From: Acidobacteriota bacterium
GTDB taxonomy: Bacteria > Acidobacteriota > Aminicenantia > Aminicenantales > Saccharicenantaceae
Assembly: GCA_039683095.1 (NCBI GenBank)
Contig: JBDKSB010000012.1
Location: 838,293 to 902,292 of the forward strand
Direction of reading: 5' to 3'
DNA: 64,000 nucleotides
Shown: in pieces, positions 9,519-22,754 of the stretch
Position numbering within the stretch: position 1 is the first letter of the stretch
How the letters are laid out: the number at the start of each line of letters is the position of its first letter
Translations under genes and position numbers: made by a program
The notes under the pieces: generated by a model
Told to the model about the DNA's origin: nothing
The model's database searches: none
The model's input: only the letters and a program-made list of their open reading frames with translations

Positions 9519-9565
9519 GGGGGAGAGCCCGCTTGTCAAGTCCGTGGGCAACGGTGGCGCCCGTC

Positions 9566-11533
<1,968 letters not shown>

Positions 11534-11580
11534 GGTTTCTCCTCTTCCGATCCGTCGGACCCTGGCCCGGGCAGGCGCGT

Positions 11581-11590
11581 CCCCCCCCCC
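11581..11590. repeat. Run of ten cytosines in the ftsH leader
   Basis: A C10 homopolymer 48 bases upstream of the ftsH ATG (G10 on the transcribed strand). It is the longest G/C run I noticed in the window. It lies in non-coding DNA where slippage could alter promoter spacing or mRNA structure. Confidence 0.6.
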
Positions 11591-11664
11591 GGGCGGCTTG
11601 TCGAAGAAAGCATAGCCGGTCAGCCCGAAATTGGCAAGGGGGCCCGGCCCGCCTTGAGAAGAAC

Positions 11665-11702
11665 AAAAAAAGGGGCTGTCCCCCGGATGAGGGACAGCCC
11701 CT
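11665..11702 (-). terminator. Rho-independent terminator after ppdK
   Basis: Perfect 12-bp stem (AGGGGCTGTCCC, 11671-11682, with GGGACAGCCCCT, 11691-11702) and an 8-base loop. On the minus strand it is followed by a T run (11665-11671). It lies 19 bases past the ppdK stop and separates ppdK from ftsH. Confidence 0.93.
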
Positions 11703-11720
11703 GGGTGTTCGCGAGATCGA

Positions 11721-14522
<2,802 letters not shown>

Positions 14523-14555
14523 AGGTCATCTCCTGATATACAGAGTATTCATGAA

Positions 14556-14584
14556 AATATACACGCATTCAGACCCGAATTCAA
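14556..14584 (-). promoter_or_regulatory. Sigma-70-type promoter for ppdK
   Basis: On the minus strand, -35 TTGAAT (14579-14584), 17-bp spacer, -10 TATATT (14556-14561). It lies 34 bases before the ppdK ATG. Confidence 0.65.
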
Positions 14585-14659
14585 CCGCGCCTCCCCCCTT
14601 GGCAGCCCCTGGAATCATCCGCCGCGGGCCTCCCCGGACGGACCGTCCCCCCGCCTCTA

Positions 14660-15103
14660 TTATCCCCTGGAATCGCTCTTTATCAAGACCCGCCCCTTCG
14701 CCTTTTCGAACAGCAGGCACAGCCCGAGATAGAGCATCCCCAGGTCTTCGACGATGACGCCCAGGCCGGCCTTGCGCTCGACGGCCCCGAAGCAGCCGCA
14801 ATCGACGTCGAGGCCGCGGGCCATGGTCACGACCGTCAGGGCGATGAAAAAGACGAGGAGGGCCGAGATGACGAGGGCCGCGCCGCGCTTCCAGGCCCCC
14901 GCGGCAAGGAACGCCCCGGCCAGGATCTCCAGCCAGGGCAGGATGAGAGCAGCGGCGAAGGAGAGGGATTGACCCACGAGCTGATAATTCCGGATGTTCT
15001 GGGCGAAGGCGAGCGGCTCAAGGGCCTTGGCGGCGCCGGCGCAGACGAACAGGGCGCCGAGGACGATCCGGAAGACGAGAAGGACGGTCCTATTCCTGAC
15101 CAC
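14660..15103 (-). CDS. MauE/DoxX-family redox-associated membrane protein
   Basis: 147 residues with four predicted membrane helices. The sequence GLDVDCGCFG (about 98-107) is the Cys-Gly-Cys-Phe-Gly signature of MauE-type proteins, which assist thiol/disulfide chemistry or electron transfer in the membrane. I chose GTG 15103 because GGAGGAG sits seven bases upstream; it overlaps the rhodanese gene by 14 bases. A longer frame upstream is only Arg/Ala-rich readthrough of that gene. The pairing with a rhodanese suggests sulfur or thiol metabolism. Confidence 0.82.
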   Translation of the reverse strand: MVRNRTVLLVFRIVLGALFVCAGAAKALEPLAFAQNIRNYQLVGQSLSFAAALILPWLEILAGAFLAAGAWKRGAALVISALLVFFIALTVVTMARGLDVDCGCFGAVERKAGLGVIVEDLGMLYLGLCLLFEKAKGRVLIKSDSRG

Positions 15104-15581
15104 CGCTCTTCTCCTCCGGCAGCCCGGCCCCGGTCCATTCCTCCCAGCCGCCGCCGAAGACGCGGATGTCGCGGAAGCCCGCGTCATGCAGGCGCCTGGC
15201 CAGGCTCAGGCTCGATCGGCAGTCGCCGCCCTCGCAGTAGACGAGACACGTCCGGTCCCGTGGGATCTCGAGGATGCCGGCCGGAAGGGCGCCCTTCGCC
15301 CCGGCCGCCGGCAGGTTCCGGGCCCCCGGGACATGGCCCCGTTCGAAGAAGCCGGCGGCCCGGGCGTCCAGGATGACGGCCTGCCCGGTCCGCCAGAGCT
15401 CCTCGGCCTCGGCCAGGGTGACCATCCGGATGCCGGGATATTCGGCGGCCGGGAAGAACGACTCCCGGAACTCCCCCCGGGCGAAGCGGCCGATGAGGGG
15501 GATATGGACGGCCGCCGCGACGGCGACGCTCAACCCGACCAGGACCGCGGCCTGCCGCAGCGTCCGCCGGGCCTCGCTCAA
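15090..15581 (-). CDS. Rhodanese-like domain protein with N-terminal membrane anchor
   Basis: 163 residues. A hydrophobic segment near residues 10-27 implies a membrane anchor or signal peptide, so the domain is probably periplasmic. The rhodanese domain spans about 50-155 and includes VILDARAAGFFERGHVPGARNLP and the active-site loop YCEGGDCRSS, which carries Cys residues at the sulfur-acceptor position. The start codon is TTG, with GGAGG just upstream. It sits 13 bases after the aminotransferase stop and overlaps the MauE/DoxX gene. Confidence 0.85.
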   Translation of the reverse strand: MSEARRTLRQAAVLVGLSVAVAAAVHIPLIGRFARGEFRESFFPAAEYPGIRMVTLAEAEELWRTGQAVILDARAAGFFERGHVPGARNLPAAGAKGALPAGILEIPRDRTCLVYCEGGDCRSSLSLARRLHDAGFRDIRVFGGGWEEWTGAGLPEEKSGGQE

Positions 15582-15594
15582 GTGGACCTCCGTC

Positions 15595-16791
15595 TCAGCC
15601 GTGGACCGCCCTGTACTTCTCGAGGGCCGCCTTGAAGACGCGGACGGCCTCGCGGAGCTCGGGCTCGTTGATGACGTAGGCCAGGCGGGCCTCGTCCGTG
15701 CCCTGGCTCGGTGTCGAGTAGAAGCCGGGCGCCGGGGCGATCATGACCGTCTTCCCGTCGAGCGAAAAGTCCGAGAGCAGCCAGACGGCGAAATGCTCGA
15801 CGTCCTTGACCGGCAGGCGGATGATGACGTAGAAGGCCCCTTCCGGCTTGCGGATGACGACGCCGGGGATATCCTTGAGCCCGTCGTAAAGGACGTTGCG
15901 CCGGCGGTCGTACTCGGCCCGGATCCCGGCGAAATAGCTCATGGGCATGTTGTAGGCGGCCAGGGCGGCCATCTGCTCGATCGAGGGAGGGCAGAGCCGG
16001 GCCTGGGCGAACTTGAGGGCGCCCGCATAGATGTCCTTGTTGCGGGTGATGATCATGCCGATCCGGGCGCCGCAGCAGGAGAAGCGCTTGGAGATGCTGT
16101 CGACGACGATGGCCCGGTCCCTGATGTCCTCGTACTCGAGGATGCTCTTGTGCCGGAGGCCGTCGTAGATGAACTCCTTGTAGACCTCGTCGCCGACGAG
16201 GAAGAGGTCGTGCTTCCTGACCAGGGCGACGACGCGGTCGAGCTCCTCGGGCGTGTAGACGGTGCCGGTCGGGTTGTTCGGCGAGCAGAGGAGGATGGCC
16301 CTGGTCCGCGGGGTGATGCGGGCCTCGATGGCCTCGACCGCAGGCAGGCGGAAGCCGTTCTCGACCGACAGGGGCAGCGGGACGATCCGGAGGCCGGCGA
16401 AGGCCGCGTAGCCGTTGTAGTTCGTATAGTACGGCTCGGGGATGATGATCTCGTCGCCGACGTCGCCGATGACGGAGAAGGTGAAGTGGATGGCCTCCGA
16501 TCCGCCGCAGGTGATGAGGACGTCGTCCGCCTCCAGCGGGATGCCGTAGTTCGCGAAATAGCCGGTGACGGCCTGCCGCAGCTCGAGGAAGCCCTGGGCC
16601 GGCCCGTAGGCCAGGACGGGTTGGTCCCAGCGATGGAAGGTCTCCAGGACCGGCCCCGGCATGGGAATGTCGGGGTCGCCGATGTTGAGGTGGAAGACCT
16701 TGATGCCTTTGGCCTTGGCCGCGTCGGCATAGGGTTTCAGCTTCCGGATCGGGGACGCCTGGATCTCGCGGCCGCGCTTCGACACGTTCAT
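15595..16791 (-). CDS. PLP-dependent aminotransferase class I/II (aspartate-aminotransferase-like)
   Basis: 398 residues, fold type I. Recognisable parts are the HLNIGDPDIPMP N-terminal arm, CGGSEAIHFTF near the cofactor phosphate site, LCSPNNPTGTVYTPEEL with the conserved Asn, DEVYKEFIYD with the PLP-ring Asp, SISKRFSCCGARIG with the Schiff-base Lys, and a late R (YVIIRLP region) for the substrate carboxylate. I chose ATG 16791 because AGGAGG lies eight bases upstream; the longer frame lacks homology. It is the first gene of a three-gene unit with the rhodanese and MauE/DoxX genes. The amino-acid specificity is not resolved. Confidence 0.9.
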   Translation of the reverse strand: MNVSKRGREIQASPIRKLKPYADAAKAKGIKVFHLNIGDPDIPMPGPVLETFHRWDQPVLAYGPAQGFLELRQAVTGYFANYGIPLEADDVLITCGGSEAIHFTFSVIGDVGDEIIIPEPYYTNYNGYAAFAGLRIVPLPLSVENGFRLPAVEAIEARITPRTRAILLCSPNNPTGTVYTPEELDRVVALVRKHDLFLVGDEVYKEFIYDGLRHKSILEYEDIRDRAIVVDSISKRFSCCGARIGMIITRNKDIYAGALKFAQARLCPPSIEQMAALAAYNMPMSYFAGIRAEYDRRRNVLYDGLKDIPGVVIRKPEGAFYVIIRLPVKDVEHFAVWLLSDFSLDGKTVMIAPAPGFYSTPSQGTDEARLAYVINEPELREAVRVFKAALEKYRAVHG

Positions 16792-16871
16792 GGATGAATC
16801 CTCCTGGGGGTCCGGGCCCGGAATATTAAGCTTCATTATATGGAATTCGCCGCACCAACTCAACGGTCCGG

Positions 16872-18254
16872 CTAGATCGCGAACGCGACGATCAGCTTAT
16901 AGGCCGTGTAGCGGAACTTCAGTTGGCCGAACGGGTCCCACATCCCGTCGAGCCCCTCCCGGGCGATGATGTCGGGCCGCCCGCCGATCTGCCGTCCGCC
17001 GAACGAGACGCCCAAGCCCACCGTGAACGAGTATCCTTTGAACGCGAATTCGCCTCCCGTGACGATGTGATGGATGTCCCAGTCGGTCAGCGAGAGGTTG
17101 GACGAGGTCCCGGGCTTCTTGGCCGAGGCGTCGGTCGTGAAGCTGGCATAGCCCTTGAAGCGGGCGGAATAGAACCACTCCATGCCCGTGCCCCAGTTCA
17201 GCACGGCCCCGAGCTCCTGGGTGACATCGGTCGAGAACGTCTCGCCGGTCGTCTGAGAGACGAACTCGGGCGAGTCGATGACGGCGTACGGCCGGACGCG
17301 GGCGAACCACTCCATGCTCCAATAAGCCCGGACCTTCTGGATCTTGAAGGTCATCCCGGCCGCGACGGACAGGGGCGTCCGGTAGACCGCCGGCAGGCGG
17401 TCGCGATAAGCGGCGGCCAGGAAATCGTCGGCGGCGCCGTCGCCGTCGAGGTCCAGGCCGGCCACGCTCGAATTGACGCCGGTCGCGCCCTGCCCGCCGA
17501 TGGCCGCGCTGGGCGTAGTCAGGGTCAGCCCCAGCGTGAGCCTCCTGAAGTCGGCGGCCAGGCCGATCTTCCACAGGGCCCGGAAATGGATATACCGGTA
17601 CTGCCGGGCCCCGACGGCCATGGCCAGGCGCTTGTCCGGGCTCAGCGCCTCGACCAGCTCCTGGGTCATGGCCCGCTGGTTGCGGTAGGCGATGTACTGG
17701 GTGACGCCGACGCCGATGTGAGGCGATATCTTGTAGGACCAGGTCAGGCCGAACCAGCTCTCGGACACCTTCTCGTCGAGCCGGAACTGGGAGACATAAT
17801 CCTCCGGGCCGGGGATGTCCGGGAGGACGTCCCGGAAGCCCGTTGCCGAGGTCGAAACCCCGAGCTTGACCGATTGCCGGGTCAGGTAGGAGTAGCCGAA
17901 CCAGTGCTTCCGCAGGCCGCGGATGCGGATGGTGCCGGCCAGGAGCGAGGGCGCGGGGCCCGGATTGAACGTATATTGGGACACGCTCGCCGCCCCTGCC
18001 CCGACCAGGGTCACCCGCGGATACTGAAAGACCTTGGCGGCCATGAGGGTCTGCGGCTTCTCCAGGAGGCTCATGCCGCCCGGATTGTAGTAGGTCCCGG
18101 ACAGGTCGAGGACGCTGCCGATGACCGCCCCGCCGAGCAGGGTCGCCCGCGAGCCGTATTGATGGGTCCAATAATGGGAGTCCTGGGCCGCGGCCGGCCA
18201 GGCCAGGCCAAGCAGGAAAACGACGGCCGGCCAGGGGGCCCAAATGGTTCTCAT
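16872..18254 (-). CDS. Outer-membrane beta-barrel protein (OmpP1/FadL-like)
   Basis: 460 residues. A signal peptide (to AAAQ, about residue 24) is followed by alternating beta-strand patterns and many aromatic residues. The early DLSGTYYNPGGMSLLEKPQTLMAAKVFQYPRVT segment resembles the N-terminal region of FadL/OmpP1-type porins, and the chain ends in a strand with a terminal hydrophobic residue. Its role is probably transport or structure in the outer membrane; the substrate is unknown. ATG 18254 gives a clean signal peptide with GGGGA upstream. Confidence 0.75.
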   Translation of the reverse strand: MRTIWAPWPAVVFLLGLAWPAAAQDSHYWTHQYGSRATLLGGAVIGSVLDLSGTYYNPGGMSLLEKPQTLMAAKVFQYPRVTLVGAGAASVSQYTFNPGPAPSLLAGTIRIRGLRKHWFGYSYLTRQSVKLGVSTSATGFRDVLPDIPGPEDYVSQFRLDEKVSESWFGLTWSYKISPHIGVGVTQYIAYRNQRAMTQELVEALSPDKRLAMAVGARQYRYIHFRALWKIGLAADFRRLTLGLTLTTPSAAIGGQGATGVNSSVAGLDLDGDGAADDFLAAAYRDRLPAVYRTPLSVAAGMTFKIQKVRAYWSMEWFARVRPYAVIDSPEFVSQTTGETFSTDVTQELGAVLNWGTGMEWFYSARFKGYASFTTDASAKKPGTSSNLSLTDWDIHHIVTGGEFAFKGYSFTVGLGVSFGGRQIGGRPDIIAREGLDGMWDPFGQLKFRYTAYKLIVAFAI

Positions 18255-18318
18255 CGTCCCCAGTTTATATGATTTTCCTTCGTTCCTCGTCAAGCCCGGC
18301 GGGCGGGGAACATTCCGA

Positions 18319-18348
18319 TTGCCAAGCCGGGACCACTTCTGATATTTT
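18319..18348 (+). promoter_or_regulatory. Possible sigma-70 promoter of the pyrKDF operon
   Basis: -35 TTGCCA (18319-18324), 18-bp spacer, -10 TATTTT (18343-18348), placed 29 bases before the pyrK start. No attenuator or PyrR-binding leader is visible. Confidence 0.45.
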
Positions 18349-18376
18349 ACCGGGCGGAAAGAGCTCCGGAAAGCCC

Positions 18377-19162
18377 ATGACGATCGAGAGAGACGCCCGC
18401 CTCCGCGAGGTCCAGAGCTGGGGGAGTTTCTTCCGGTTCGGGATCGACGCTCCGGCCGTGGGGAAGGACGCCCGGCCGGGCCAGTTCGTCATGGTCAAGG
18501 TTTCCGACGGGACGGCCCCCCTGCTCCGCCGGCCGCTCGGCATCCACGACGCGGACGCCGGCGGCTTCGATCTCTTCTTCAGCATCGTCGGCCGGGGCAC
18601 CGAGGCCCTGTCGCGCAAGGCCCCGGGCGACCGCCTCGACGTCATCGGCGCGCTCGGAAAGGGGTTCACGATGCCGGCCCCGGCCGAAGGGAAGACGGCC
18701 TATCTCGTCGGCGGCGGCCGGGGCATCGCCCCGCTCTACTTCCTGGCCCGCGAGCTGGCCCGGGCCGGGGCCCGGCCGATCGTCTTCTACGGCGGGCGGA
18801 CGCGGGACGAGATACCCATCCGGGACCGGTTCGAGCGGGCCGGGATCGAGGTCCGATGCTCGACCGACGACGGCAGCTTCGGCTTCGCCGGCTTCGTGAC
18901 CGCGCTCGTCGACCAGGAGCTGATCAAGTCCAGGCCCGCCAAGGTCTACGCCTGCGGCCCGGACCGGATGATGAAGGCCCTGGCCGGCATCACGGCCCGG
19001 CACGCCGTCCCGGCCGAGTTTTCGCTCGAGTCGATCATGGGCTGCGGCATCGGCGCCTGCTGGGGCTGCGTCCAGCGGATCCGGAACGAGAGCGGCGACG
19101 GCTGGGTCAAGATCTGCGAGGAAGGCCCGGTCTTCCCCGGGGAGCGCATCCTATGGCCGTGA
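18377..19162 (+). CDS. pyrK: Dihydroorotate dehydrogenase electron-transfer subunit
   Basis: 261 residues. It passes electrons from the class 1B dihydroorotate dehydrogenase through FAD and a [2Fe-2S] cluster to NAD+. The FAD-binding barrel includes LLRRPLGIHD and the NAD domain has YLVGGGRGIAPLYF. The C-terminal cluster motif is MGCGIGACWGC plus a later Cys in VKICEEGPVF. I chose ATG 18377 because the family fold begins there. It overlaps pyrD by 10 bases, so the subunits are probably made together. Confidence 0.93.
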   Translation: MTIERDARLREVQSWGSFFRFGIDAPAVGKDARPGQFVMVKVSDGTAPLLRRPLGIHDADAGGFDLFFSIVGRGTEALSRKAPGDRLDVIGALGKGFTMPAPAEGKTAYLVGGGRGIAPLYFLARELARAGARPIVFYGGRTRDEIPIRDRFERAGIEVRCSTDDGSFGFAGFVTALVDQELIKSRPAKVYACGPDRMMKALAGITARHAVPAEFSLESIMGCGIGACWGCVQRIRNESGDGWVKICEEGPVFPGERILWP

Positions 19163-20085
19163 CGACAAGGCCGGTCGACCTGACCGCGGACCTGGGCTTC
19201 CTCCGGCTCCGCAATCCCGTCCTGACGGCCAGCGGCACGTTCGGCTACGGCCTCGAGTTCGAGCCCTACCTGGACCTGGCCAAGCTCGGCGGCATCGTCG
19301 TCAAGGGGCTCTACTATCATCCCCGGGAGGGCAACCCCCCGCCGCGCCTGGTCGAGACGCCGAGCGGCCTCATCAACGCCATCGGCCTCCAGGGCGTCGG
19401 CGTCGAGGCCTTCGCCGCCAAGGTCCTGCCCAGGCTGAGGGCGATCGACACGGCCGTCATCGTCAACGTCTGCGGCGCGGACGACGACGAGTACGCCGCG
19501 GTCGTCGAGTTCCTGGACGCGCAAGAAGGCATCGCCGCCTACGAGCTGAACATCTCCTGCCCCAACGTCAAGAAGGAAGGGGCCTGCCCGGCCCTCGCCC
19601 CGGAGCCGACCTTCGAGCTCGTGAAGCTGGTCAAGTCGGTGAGCCGGCGCCCCCTCATCACCAAGCTTTCGCCCAACGTCACCTCGATCATCGAGATCGC
19701 CCAGGCGGCCGCGGAGGCCGGGACGGACGCGGTGGCCCTGGTCAACACGTTCCTGGCCATGGCCATCGACCTCGAGACGCGCCGGCCCAGGCTCGGCAAC
19801 GTCTACGGCGGGCTGAGCGGGCCGGCCATCAAGCCCATCGCCCTGCGCATGGTCCACCAGGTCGCGTCGCGGCTCACGGTGCCGGTCATCGGCCTGGGCG
19901 GCATCATGACCGGCGCGGACGCCCTGGAGTTCCTCGTCGCCGGGGCGGCCGCCGTCGAGGTCGGGACGGCGAGCTTCGTCGATCCGGACGCCGCCGCGCG
20001 GATCATCGGCGAGATCGTGAGCTGGTGCGAGGCCCACGGCGTCGCGGCCGTCCGCGACCTGGTCGGGACGCTGGCCGTTCCGTAA
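19153..20085 (+). CDS. pyrD: Dihydroorotate dehydrogenase, class 1B catalytic subunit
   Basis: 310 residues, an FMN-binding TIM barrel that oxidises dihydroorotate to orotate in pyrimidine synthesis. Key segments are LTASGTFGYG (about 25-34), NAIGLQGVG, ELNISCPNVK with the class 1 catalytic Cys, ITKLSPNVT, ALVNTFLAMAID, and the FMN phosphate site VIGLGGIMTGADALEF. The presence of pyrK just upstream confirms class 1B. Start ATG 19153 lies inside the end of pyrK. Confidence 0.95.
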   Translation: MAVTTRPVDLTADLGFLRLRNPVLTASGTFGYGLEFEPYLDLAKLGGIVVKGLYYHPREGNPPPRLVETPSGLINAIGLQGVGVEAFAAKVLPRLRAIDTAVIVNVCGADDDEYAAVVEFLDAQEGIAAYELNISCPNVKKEGACPALAPEPTFELVKLVKSVSRRPLITKLSPNVTSIIEIAQAAAEAGTDAVALVNTFLAMAIDLETRRPRLGNVYGGLSGPAIKPIALRMVHQVASRLTVPVIGLGGIMTGADALEFLVAGAAAVEVGTASFVDPDAAARIIGEIVSWCEAHGVAAVRDLVGTLAVP

Positions 20086-20106
20086 GCCCGAAGAAAGGAC
20101 GCCCTT

Positions 20107-20832
20107 ATGGCCCTCTCCAACGCGGACCGCATCATCATCGCCCTCGACGTCCAGACCAGGGAAGAGGGCAGCGCCCTGGTCGGGCGCCTCCGGGACGCCC
20201 GGACCTTCAAGGTCGGGCTGGAGCTGTTCACCGCCGAGGGGCCGGCCCTGTTCCGCAAGCTCAAGGTCCTGCGCAAGGACATCTTCCTCGACCTCAAGCT
20301 GCACGACATCCCCAACACCGTGTCCGGGGCCGTCCGTTCGGCCCTGAAGCACGGCGTCCAGATGATGACCCTCCACGCCTCGGGCGGCCGGGAGATGATG
20401 GCCAGGGCGGCCGAAACGGCCCGGGCCGCGGCCGAAGCGGCCAAGGGCCCCAAGCCCCTTCTCCTCGGGGTCACGGTCCTGACCAGCCTCAAGGGCGCGG
20501 ATCTGGAGGAGGTCGGGCAGGGGGCCGATGTGGCCTCCCAGGTCGTGCGCCTGGCCGGACTGGCCAAGGCCTCGGGCCTGGACGGCGTCGTCTGTTCCCC
20601 CCAGGAGATCGAGGTCCTGCGCCGGGAGTACGGGCGCGACTTGGTCATCGTCACGCCGGGCATCCGGCCCGTCTGGGCGGCCGCCCAGGACCAGAAGAGG
20701 ATCATGACCCCGGCCGACGCCGTGGCCAGGGGAGCGGATTATCTCGTCATCGGGCGGCCCATCACCGGGGCGCCCTCGCCGAACGAGGCCTTCCTCCGGA
20801 TCGTCGAGGAGCTAGATCAGAGCCGGCCGTAG
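20107..20832 (+). CDS. pyrF: Orotidine 5'-phosphate decarboxylase
   Basis: 241 residues. It converts OMP to UMP, the last step of UMP synthesis. The active-site array is visible in FLDLKLHDIPNT (Asp-Lys-Asp, about 59-70), and the phosphate-binding end in IVTPGIRP and YLVIGRPITGAPSPNEAF. It follows pyrD by 21 bases. Its 3' end overlaps the convergent Yip1 gene by 16 bases. Confidence 0.95.
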   Translation: MALSNADRIIIALDVQTREEGSALVGRLRDARTFKVGLELFTAEGPALFRKLKVLRKDIFLDLKLHDIPNTVSGAVRSALKHGVQMMTLHASGGREMMARAAETARAAAEAAKGPKPLLLGVTVLTSLKGADLEEVGQGADVASQVVRLAGLAKASGLDGVVCSPQEIEVLRREYGRDLVIVTPGIRPVWAAAQDQKRIMTPADAVARGADYLVIGRPITGAPSPNEAFLRIVEELDQSRP

Positions 20833-21407
20833 CGGACCGCGAAGATCCCCTTGACGATCAGGTTGAAGACGATCGACAAGGCCAGGACCACGAGGACGCT
20901 CACGATCATGTAGCCCGGGATCTTGTCCTTGGGCGTCTCCATCATCGGCGTCTCGAATCCCAGGTAGAGCAGGTACAGGCCGTACAGGCTGGCCACGAGG
21001 CCCAGGGCCCACAGGCCGGGGACGATGAACAGGACCCCGGCCACCCAGCCGGGCGTCATGCTGTAGGCGGCCAGCTTCAGGGCGGCGGTCATGTTCTTGG
21101 GCGAGGAGAAGGTCGGGGCCAGCTCGTCGATGATCAGGGCGAACAGATAGACCGTGACGAGCGCCAGGACATAGGAGACGACGGCGTAGCCGAGGGCCCG
21201 GCCGATCGGCCAGCGGAAGACCCCGACGAGAGGCAAGCGCTTGCCCACGAGCACGTTGCCGAGGAACTGGAAAGCCGGCGGGATGGCGGCCAGGACCATG
21301 ATGTAGGACGGGAACAGGCCGGCCGGGGTGGCCGGCTCAGCCTTGATCCTGACCCATTCCTCCCGTGGTTTCAGAAGAATGGACTGGACCCTCTGGATGA
21401 TATCCAT
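20817..21407 (-). CDS. Yip1-family integral membrane protein
   Basis: 196 residues with five to six hydrophobic segments after the characteristic amphipathic start IQRVQSILLKPREEWVRIK. That opening and the Pro/Gly-rich helices fit the bacterial Yip1 domain, whose function is unknown. GGAGGG precedes ATG 21407; longer frames upstream run into the tRNA-Cys gene. It is convergent with pyrF and overlaps its last 16 bases. Confidence 0.82.
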   Translation of the reverse strand: MDIIQRVQSILLKPREEWVRIKAEPATPAGLFPSYIMVLAAIPPAFQFLGNVLVGKRLPLVGVFRWPIGRALGYAVVSYVLALVTVYLFALIIDELAPTFSSPKNMTAALKLAAYSMTPGWVAGVLFIVPGLWALGLVASLYGLYLLYLGFETPMMETPKDKIPGYMIVSVLVVLALSIVFNLIVKGIFAVRYGRL

Positions 21408-21505
21408 GTCACCCTCCTGCCTTAAGGTGGCCCAATGATAAACCAGGGCCGGGGGAGTGTCAACGCGGCCGCTGCGGGGGCGGCGGGAAGAAAGAGAAGA
21501 AAGAG

Positions 21506-21581
21506 TGGAGGCGCGGGTCGGACTCGAACCGACGGATAGAGGTTTTGCAGACCTCTCCCTTAGCCACTTGGGTACCGCGCC
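21506..21581 (-). tRNA. tRNA-Cys (anticodon GCA)
   Basis: Full cloverleaf on the minus strand: acceptor GGCGCGG pairing with CCGCGCC, an anticodon loop with GCA flanked by GAGGT/ACCTC, a GGTTCGAGTCC T-arm and discriminator U. The CCA end is encoded (21506-21508). It lies 27 bases from tRNA-Gly and is probably co-transcribed. Confidence 0.96.
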
Positions 21582-21608
21582 AGGTTCTTCATTGATCGAG
21601 CGGATCGT

Positions 21609-21683
21609 TGGAGCGGGCGATGGGACTTGAACCCACGACCTTCTGCATGGCAAGCAGACGTTCTACCACTGAACTACGCCCGC
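21609..21683 (-). tRNA. tRNA-Gly (anticodon GCC)
   Basis: Full cloverleaf on the minus strand: acceptor GCGGGCG pairing with CGCCCGC, an anticodon loop with GCC flanked by CTGCT/GCAGA-type pairing, a GGTTCAAGTCC T-arm and an encoded CCA. It is upstream of tRNA-Cys in the same direction. Confidence 0.96.
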
Positions 21684-21798
21684 CCGCTCACCCCTCTTCC
21701 GAGGGACAGCAGGCCTTAAACTAGCAGAATCGCCGGAGGCTGTCAACCGAAAGAAGGGGGGCGCGGATCGAAGGTCCATGCCCCCCTGGAAAACAAGG

Positions 21799-22596
21799 TC
21801 AATGAGCGGTGCTGATCTGGACCTCGGCGCCGATGTCGACGGCGTCGCGGGCCCCGAGAATCTTGATGGTCGAGGTCGCGCCGCGGACGTCGATGATGAT
21901 GGCGCTGGCGAAGGCCTCCCTGGGCAGATTGGGCTTGGCCTGGTGGAAGACGTTGAGCTGGTCGCCGATCTGGACACAGTGCTGGCGGCCCAGGTCGACC
22001 AGGGCCCATTGGCCCGTGCCGGAGATGTGGAAGTCGTTCTCGATGTAGATGACGCGGCCCCGCTTGCTGGCGTTGGGGTCCATGTCGCGGTAGCCGAGGT
22101 CCCGGCCGATCTGGCCGGCCTCTTCCTCGAAGGGAATGAGATAGTCGCCTATTAGGATCCGGCCGCAACCCTTCTCGACCTTGGCCGTGGCCATGCGGTC
22201 CTCGAGCCGGACGACGCGGGCCCGGCCGTGGCGCTCCATGACCGTCCCGAGCTTGCCCACCTTGGCCCGCGGCCCGACCGTCAGGAAGAGCTGGCCGATC
22301 TCCAGCCCGTCGGCCGCGCCCTTGTCCAGGTAGATGACGTCGCCGTCCTCGAAGATGCTCTTCTCGTTCATCCGCTCCGCCCCGATGATCCGGATGTCGG
22401 GCAGGAGCTTGCCGGCCTCGTACATATAGAACGAGCAGTTGAGGTCGGACTCGTTGATCAGCTGGTAGTTCTCTTCGAAGATCTTCGGCTTCTGGATCAT
22501 CGTCTCCTGCGTGTCCTGGGCGAAAGGCCGGCCCGGGACGATGAGAGCCAGACCGACGAGGGCGATGCCAACGTAGACCGCCGATTTTCTGCTCAT
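21799..22596 (-). CDS. Exported protein with FlgT-C-like repeats, function unknown
   Basis: 265 residues with a signal peptide (cleavage near FAQD, about residue 27). Two stretches resemble each other and the small beta domain seen in FlgT C-termini and LysM-linked proteins: DKGAADGLEIGQLFLTV followed by RARVVRLEDRMATAKVEKG...IGDYL, and later LGRQHCVQIGDQLNVFH with SAIIIDVRGATSTIKIL. It probably acts in the periplasm or envelope. AGAGGTGAG precedes ATG 22596, and a consensus promoter lies upstream. I do not recognise a named family. Confidence 0.75.
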   Translation of the reverse strand: MSRKSAVYVGIALVGLALIVPGRPFAQDTQETMIQKPKIFEENYQLINESDLNCSFYMYEAGKLLPDIRIIGAERMNEKSIFEDGDVIYLDKGAADGLEIGQLFLTVGPRAKVGKLGTVMERHGRARVVRLEDRMATAKVEKGCGRILIGDYLIPFEEEAGQIGRDLGYRDMDPNASKRGRVIYIENDFHISGTGQWALVDLGRQHCVQIGDQLNVFHQAKPNLPREAFASAIIIDVRGATSTIKILGARDAVDIGAEVQISTAH

Positions 22597-22634
22597 GGTC
22601 TCACCTCTTGGCCGATGGAGTTCCACCGGGCGTT

Positions 22635-22664
22635 ATTATACGGAGCGCCTCTCTCGACTGTCAA
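22635..22664 (-). promoter_or_regulatory. Consensus sigma-70 promoter for the exported FlgT-C-like protein gene
   Basis: On the minus strand, -35 TTGACA (22659-22664), 18-bp spacer, -10 TATAAT (22635-22640). Both hexamers match consensus, 39 bases before the start codon. Confidence 0.8.
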
Positions 22665-22754
22665 CATTCCGTCGGCACCCGCTCCCGATGGACAAGCCAC
22701 CATGATTCGAATAGAATGAATCAAATCATAATGTTAGTCGCTCCGAGGACACGA

